Assembly (NCBI GenBank): GCA_013425425.1
Contig: JACCLJ010000108.1
Coordinates: 1 to 8,201 of the forward strand
Origin: Microcaldota archaeon
Lineage (GTDB): Archaea; Micrarchaeota; Micrarchaeia; Anstonellales; Bilamarchaeaceae
DNA length: 8,201 nucleotides
Direction of reading: 5' to 3'
A program made the position numbers and the translations under genes. Shown here piece after piece: positions 4,213 through 8,201 of this stretch (the first letter of the stretch is position 1; each line of letters starts with the position of its first letter). Below the pieces are notes generated by a model. The model was not told the origin of the DNA. It saw only the letters and a program-made list of their open reading frames with translations, and made no database searches.

Positions 4213-7200
4213 ATGAAACAACAAAAAAACATATCGTTGACGCGAGGTCATATACGCCGTTTTTCTACGTTGTGGATTTTATTCCTGTTTTTTACTGTCT
4301 TCTTGATCTCCGTCGCGAGCGCTTCAGATGCGATTATCGCTTACCGCTCGAATACAGGGGTAAATACGCTGAATTCGCCAAAAATAAGGTTTTGGAATTC
4401 CTCGCTCAACGGAAGCTGGGGTTCGGAGATAGAGCTTCCAGCTGCAACCGCGGGCATAACGCGGCTCGTGGTGAAGCAGTCTCCAGTGTCAAGCAAGATA
4501 GTCCTGGTAACCGCGAAGAGCAGCGGCCTGCTGGACGCGTATGTCTGCACATCCGACTGCAGCAATGCGTTATCATGGACCGTAAGCAGTATCGGAGATG
4601 TCAGTGCGGTTACCCAAAGGCGTTTCGACGTTGAATTCGAGACGGCGACCGGGAACGCCATCGTTGTTTACGGCGTGGTGAGCGCGAATGCAACGAGGGA
4701 CCTGGCATATAAGGTTCTTCCTGCAGGAACATCAAGCTTCACAGGTATTCCGGAGCAGTATATAGATGATACGGGTAATGCTACGGATCTCCAATACACT
4801 TGGGTGAGATTGGATAGAAAGCCGTCCGGCAGCGAACTGCTTCTCACCGCATTTGATGGCACTAACAATCATATCAATGCGTGGGTATGGAACGGAAGCG
4901 TTTGGAACAATCAGATTGGAATTTCTTCGGATGCAAGCGGGTCATCCGGGAGAGAAGCCCTGGCAGTGCGCTATTCTGCTGACGGCAGCAAGGGAATGGT
5001 CCTCGGGGTCAATGGCACTACCGGATATGTGAATTACACCTATTGGAACGGGTCCGCCTGGTCTGCCTTATTGAATTTCGATATCTATTCCGGCGATGAT
5101 TTTGTTGCACAATGGCTGAACCTTAAGGCGGATCCCTCGACAGACGACCTTCAGGCGCTGATAATCGATGACGGCTTTAACCTTCATACCGCCTATTGGA
5201 ACGGCAGTACCTGGAATATAACAAGCAACATAGATACTGACGTGGACGTCTTTTCCACCCGGGACGCGGATTTCGCGTGGGAGCCTTCCGGTTCAAAGGG
5301 AAGGTTAGTCTGGGAAACGGATTCCGGCGGCACCAGTCTCAGCCAAAGAAACTGCACGCCGCAGTGCACTTCGCCCACCACCACGATTTCAACCTATGGC
5401 GGCAACGGAAGATGGCTGACGCTATACTCCAATCCGGCAAACAGCGATGCCGTGGACATGCTTGGCGTGAGGCTCAATTCGGTTTTCAACTTGAGTTCAT
5501 TTGCCTTCAACGGAACGGCATATGCGAATTATGGCGACTCTGCGATTAGTAATAGTACGACCGTTTCCACATACGAAGCATACAGCATCGCCTTTTTGCC
5601 GCAGGCAAGCATCTCTAACTGCCCCGTTATCGCCTCGGCAGGCAGCTACGTCATGCCTTTCAACTTCATGGGCGCTCCAAACAGCGCATCGCCGCTCTTA
5701 GATACCGCGTGTGTGAAGATTACCGCGAGCAACGTTGTCTTTGACTGCAATGGGTTCAACATAACAAACAACGGTACTACTGGCACAACCTACGGCATTC
5801 TGCTCAGTAGCTCACTAACCAATGTAACCGTGAAAAATTGCCATGTTTCGAATTATTCGTACGGCATATACTCCCATCAGTCGAACAGCAGCAATTTCAC
5901 CAATAATACAGCATACAACAACACCCAATACGGCATCTACCTCGACTCCAGCTCCAACAACACTCTGGCCGGCAATGTCGCATACAACAACTCCGTGGAT
6001 GGTTTCTATCTGAATTCCGGTGCGAACAATAGCCTGACCGGAAATATTGCAAATAATAACTCAAGGCACGGCATCACTATACAGGTAAGCTCTGGCAATA
6101 CTCTTATCGAAAATGAAGCACACAACAATACCAGAATTGGTTTTATTATATGGACGAGCCCCAATACCACGCTGGCCGGAAACAATATCAGCGATAACCG
6201 GGAAACGGGCCTATTTATCTCAAGGTATTCGAACTACATAACTGCTTTCAACAATACGGTCTACGGAAACGCCCAACACGGCGTCCTGGTGGCGGATTCG
6301 AACTACACCAACTTCACGGATAATTCGGTTTATGGCAATGGAAACGACGGATTCTACATACTATCCTATGCGGCGCAGGGGCCCGGCCCGTACATCATCA
6401 GCCTTGCCGGCAATTCAATCCATGATAACGCGTGGAATGGCATTGAAATCTCCAGGGCTTACGACGTGGCCATCGCAAACGGGACCGTGCATGGCAATCA
6501 ATTAACCGGAATTTCAATAACAAACAGCAATATCAGCGGAGGAAACCTCCACCTTTACAATAACTCTAATGCTGATCTCTATGTGGAGTCGGCTAGTCCC
6601 GGATATCATGTAAACCTGACCAATGTGAGCGTGGATAATCCGACAGGCGATTTTACCAACTACACAAGCCTTACAGTTGCTGATGAAACGCCATCCGGCA
6701 ATACCAATTATCAGATTGGATGGAATGCCGAACCCGCGGGGCTGCTGCCCGGCTACTTCTCATTCGCGCAGAAATACGTGAACATATCCACGTCCATACC
6801 CGCCGGGGCGGAGATAGATTCGATAAGGTTCAATTGGCTTGTCAGTGAGCTTTCCGGATACAATGAAAGCAATTTCGAGCTCTGGAACTACAACGGCTCT
6901 TGGTTAATGACTTCGGGCCAGGCCCTTGATGTCGGAGGAAACTATATAGAGAACCTGGACCTGTCAGTGCTGTCTAATGGCAGCGTTTATGGTATACTCC
7001 AAAGTACCGCTGCCAACCTCTCAATTCTCAAGCTCGACCAGACAGCCTTGCAGCCATCTCCGGGAGGAATTGTGCAGTTCAACATTACCATAACCAACAC
7101 GGGAAATGTCACCTTGAATCCAGTCGAAATATTGGATGAGCTGCCTTCAGGCCTAAACTATTCAGCAGCAAGCCCGGTTCCCGATTCAGTTCTAGGCCAG

Positions 7201-8201
7201 ATGATTACCTGGAGTAATGTAGGCCCATTGGTACAAGGGGATTTTGTTGTGATTTACATCAACTCCACCGTTGATGCCGGCATAGTCAACCCCGGAACGC
7301 CAGAACTTAATCTTACGAACACCGTGAATGTTACGGGTGTTCCTCCAAATGGCGATAATGTCACTGCGCAAGATGAGGCAAATGTTACGATCTACTATGC
7401 GGAAGTCGGTGTGCTAAAAGTGGATATTACTCCGTCACCACCGTCACCGGGCGGCATCGTGCAGTATTCAATTAACGTGACTAATACGGGAAAAGTTCAG
7501 CTGGATCCGGTTGCCGTTGTTGATACTCTGCCCGCAGGATTCTCTTTCAGTTCGTCAAGTCCGACGGCGGATTCGGTAATTGGCCAAACGATAACATGGA
7601 ACAACATCGGGCATATTGCAGCGGATTCCTCGGTTGTTATCTACCTTAATGCAACTGTTGATCCCGGCGCGGCTAACGGAACCTATACGAATAGTGTAAA
7701 TGTTATCGGGGTTCCACCCAATGGGGATAACGTAACCGCCTCAGACGACGCAGATGTAGGCGTCTATTCCGCTGCGTTAAATATTGTGAAAACCGCGTCG
7801 AACTATAATCCGGCCATCAACCAAAGAGTTCTGTTTACGCTCAACATAACGAACACCGGCCAGGTTAATCTGACGATAACGGCGATGGATGTTCTTCCGG
7901 GGAACATGTCTTTTGTCGATGGCTCTCCGCCACCGACATTCATTGCCGGGCAGACCGTTTACTGGGATTCGCTTACGACTCTTCAGTTCGGAGAGTCAAT
8001 CCTTATACTATACAACATAACGGTTAACGGAAGCGGAGCGTATGCGAACAATGCCACTGCTTACGGCGTGCCCCCTAATGGAAACAATGCAACGGATTCC
8101 GATTCGGTTGCGATCACCGTGAACCAGCCACCGCCGTCGGACTGCAATTCTGCGAGAGGAATGGCACTTAGGTATGACCTTGCCTGTCCCGGAAACATAT
8201 T
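4213..8201 (+). CDS. Giant secreted modular surface protein (propeller, NosD-like beta-helix, DUF11 repeats), 3' end outside window
   Basis: The frame is open without a stop from ATG 4213 to the window edge, giving at least 1,329 residues. Residues 1-37 are a signal peptide (basic start MKQQKN...RR, hydrophobic core WILFLFFTVFLISVAS from residue 22, cleavage near 36-38). Residues 40-445 hold six to eight beta-strand repeats with YWNGSxW motifs, probably a beta-propeller. Residues 470-790 form a right-handed beta-helix of about eleven coils. Residues 825-936 are a separate beta-sandwich, and 939-1303 are three DUF11 repeats. A Pro-rich linker and a Cys-containing segment (Cys1311, Cys1325) start a further domain. 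N-x-S/T sequons occur by the dozen, so heavy glycosylation is likely. Cysteines come in close pairs (112/116, 381/385). The protein would stand out from the cell envelope in adhesion, cell contact or glycan binding; which of these cannot be told. A C-terminal anchor would be beyond the window. Confidence 0.9.
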   Translation, partial: MKQQKNISLTRGHIRRFSTLWILFLFFTVFLISVASASDAIIAYRSNTGVNTLNSPKIRFWNSSLNGSWGSEIELPAATAGITRLVVKQSPVSSKIVLVTAKSSGLLDAYVCTSDCSNALSWTVSSIGDVSAVTQRRFDVEFETATGNAIVVYGVVSANATRDLAYKVLPAGTSSFTGIPEQYIDDTGNATDLQYTWVRLDRKPSGSELLLTAFDGTNNHINAWVWNGSVWNNQIGISSDASGSSGREALAVRYSADGSKGMVLGVNGTTGYVNYTYWNGSAWSALLNFDIYSGDDFVAQWLNLKADPSTDDLQALIIDDGFNLHTAYWNGSTWNITSNIDTDVDVFSTRDADFAWEPSGSKGRLVWETDSGGTSLSQRNCTPQCTSPTTTISTYGGNGRWLTLYSNPANSDAVDMLGVRLNSVFNLSSFAFNGTAYANYGDSAISNSTTVSTYEAYSIAFLPQASISNCPVIASAGSYVMPFNFMGAPNSASPLLDTACVKITASNVVFDCNGFNITNNGTTGTTYGILLSSSLTNVTVKNCHVSNYSYGIYSHQSNSSNFTNNTAYNNTQYGIYLDSSSNNTLAGNVAYNNSVDGFYLNSGANNSLTGNIANNNSRHGITIQVSSGNTLIENEAHNNTRIGFIIWTSPNTTLAGNNISDNRETGLFISRYSNYITAFNNTVYGNAQHGVLVADSNYTNFTDNSVYGNGNDGFYILSYAAQGPGPYIISLAGNSIHDNAWNGIEISRAYDVAIANGTVHGNQLTGISITNSNISGGNLHLYNNSNADLYVESASPGYHVNLTNVSVDNPTGDFTNYTSLTVADETPSGNTNYQIGWNAEPAGLLPGYFSFAQKYVNISTSIPAGAEIDSIRFNWLVSELSGYNESNFELWNYNGSWLMTSGQALDVGGNYIENLDLSVLSNGSVYGILQSTAANLSILKLDQTALQPSPGGIVQFNITITNTGNVTLNPVEILDELPSGLNYSAASPVPDSVLGQMITWSNVGPLVQGDFVVIYINSTVDAGIVNPGTPELNLTNTVNVTGVPPNGDNVTAQDEANVTIYYAEVGVLKVDITPSPPSPGGIVQYSINVTNTGKVQLDPVAVVDTLPAGFSFSSSSPTADSVIGQTITWNNIGHIAADSSVVIYLNATVDPGAANGTYTNSVNVIGVPPNGDNVTASDDADVGVYSAALNIVKTASNYNPAINQRVLFTLNITNTGQVNLTITAMDVLPGNMSFVDGSPPPTFIAGQTVYWDSLTTLQFGESILILYNITVNGSGAYANNATAYGVPPNGNNATDSDSVAITVNQPPPSDCNSARGMALRYDLACPGNI
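4330..5545 (+). repeat. Region encoding the probable beta-propeller of the surface protein
   Basis: Residues 40-445 show a recurring unit of roughly 50 residues: a beta-strand with a charged/hydrophobic alternation (WVRLDRKPSGSELLLTAFDG, 197-216; WLNLKADPSTDDLQALIIDDG, 301-321; FAWEPSGSKGRLVWETDSGG, 354-373) followed by an aromatic strand-turn (AWVWNGSVWN, 223-232; YWNGSAWS, 277-284; YWNGSTWN, 329-336). Six to eight units can be traced, which fits a six- to eight-bladed propeller. No enzyme motif such as the sialidase Asp-box is evident. The fold is inferred from the repeat pattern only. Confidence 0.5.
5791..6573 (+). repeat. Region encoding the NosD-like right-handed beta-helix coils
   Basis: From Tyr527, about eleven coils of 22-24 residues (one longer) recur, each beginning with a Y/F-G-I/F pattern and running through an Asn ladder: YGIYSHQSNSSNFTNNTAYNN, YGIYLDSSSNNTLAGN, GFYLNSGANNSLTGN, GITIQVSSGNTLIEN, GLFISRYSNYITAFN, GVLVADSNYTNFTDN and others, ending near residue 786. 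This is the NosD/PbH1-type parallel beta-helix found in archaeal surface proteins. A capping segment with Cys470, Cys500, Cys512 and Cys543 precedes and enters the helix. Many Asn ladder positions double as N-glycosylation sequons. Confidence 0.8.
7027..8121 (+). repeat. Three tandem DUF11 repeats of the surface protein
   Basis: Units span residues about 939-1063, 1066-1185 and 1188-1303. Each has a Pro-led first strand (QPSPGGIVQFNITITNTGN; PSPGGIVQYSINVTNTGK; YNPAINQRVLFTLNITNTGQ), a middle DxLPxG strand (DELPSGLNYS, DTLPAGFSFS, DVLPGNMSF), an ITW/VYW turn, and the hairpin GVPPNGDN, which recurs at residues 1042, 1166 and 1285. Repeats 1 and 2 are closest to each other; repeat 3 has diverged. 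DUF11 domains are Ig-like stalk modules that lift functional domains away from the envelope. Confidence 0.85.

Noticed and set aside
5791..6573. Repetitive sequence that might be a CRISPR array
   Set aside because: The repetition is at protein level (22-24-residue coils) in an uninterrupted reading frame. The DNA units differ and no constant repeat with unique spacers exists.

Overview
The window looks archaeal, most likely from a small-genome DPANN-type lineage (Micrarchaeota or Diapherotrites-like). That placement is an inference from gene content and is not proven. The archaeal marks are a HerA-type hexameric ATPase, a tRNA-splicing-endonuclease (EndA) fold protein, TATA-like boxes placed 25-30 nt ahead of start codons (suggesting leaderless mRNAs), GGTG/AGGTG-type ribosome sites in other genes, a class II tRNA-Leu without an encoded CCA, and a giant secreted protein with NosD-like beta-helix coils and DUF11 repeats.

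Layout: bases 1-44 hold the lysine/glutamate-rich 3' end of an upstream plus-strand gene. Bases 74-160 carry three consecutive hairpins leading directly into tRNA-Leu(GAG) at 162-245. A minus-strand cold-shock-domain gene (268-459) converges on the tRNA and has its own promoter and ribosome site. Next comes a minus-strand cluster, transcribed from about 3480 down to 596: an EndA-like protein, HerA 19 nt downstream, then a secreted, C-terminally anchored Ig-like protein 31 nt further on. A compact divergent promoter at about 3504-3541 separates this cluster from plus-strand genes: an HhH-GPD DNA glycosylase of the MagIII/endonuclease III superfamily (3549-4181), and a giant surface protein that begins at 4213 and is still open at the window end (more than 1,329 residues).

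The informational half is concerned with DNA and RNA metabolism: HerA is a DNA translocase normally involved in end resection, the glycosylase acts in base-excision repair, and EndA-fold proteins act in tRNA intron removal. Two of these enzymes are altered. The EndA-like protein keeps the Tyr and Lys of the catalytic triad but has Arg where His is expected. The glycosylase stops exactly where the iron-sulfur cysteines of its relatives would begin and has Glu in place of the lyase Lys. The other half is cell surface: one small anchored Ig-like protein and one very large modular protein, organised as a signal peptide, a probable beta-propeller, a beta-helix, a beta-sandwich and three DUF11 repeats, rich in N-glycosylation sequons.

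I found no CRISPR array, insertion sequence, transposase or phage gene. Nothing here amounts to a clear new defence or mobile system. The most noteworthy items are the His-less EndA-like protein paired with HerA, the cluster-less glycosylase, the hairpin tract ahead of the tRNA, and the architecture of the surface protein.
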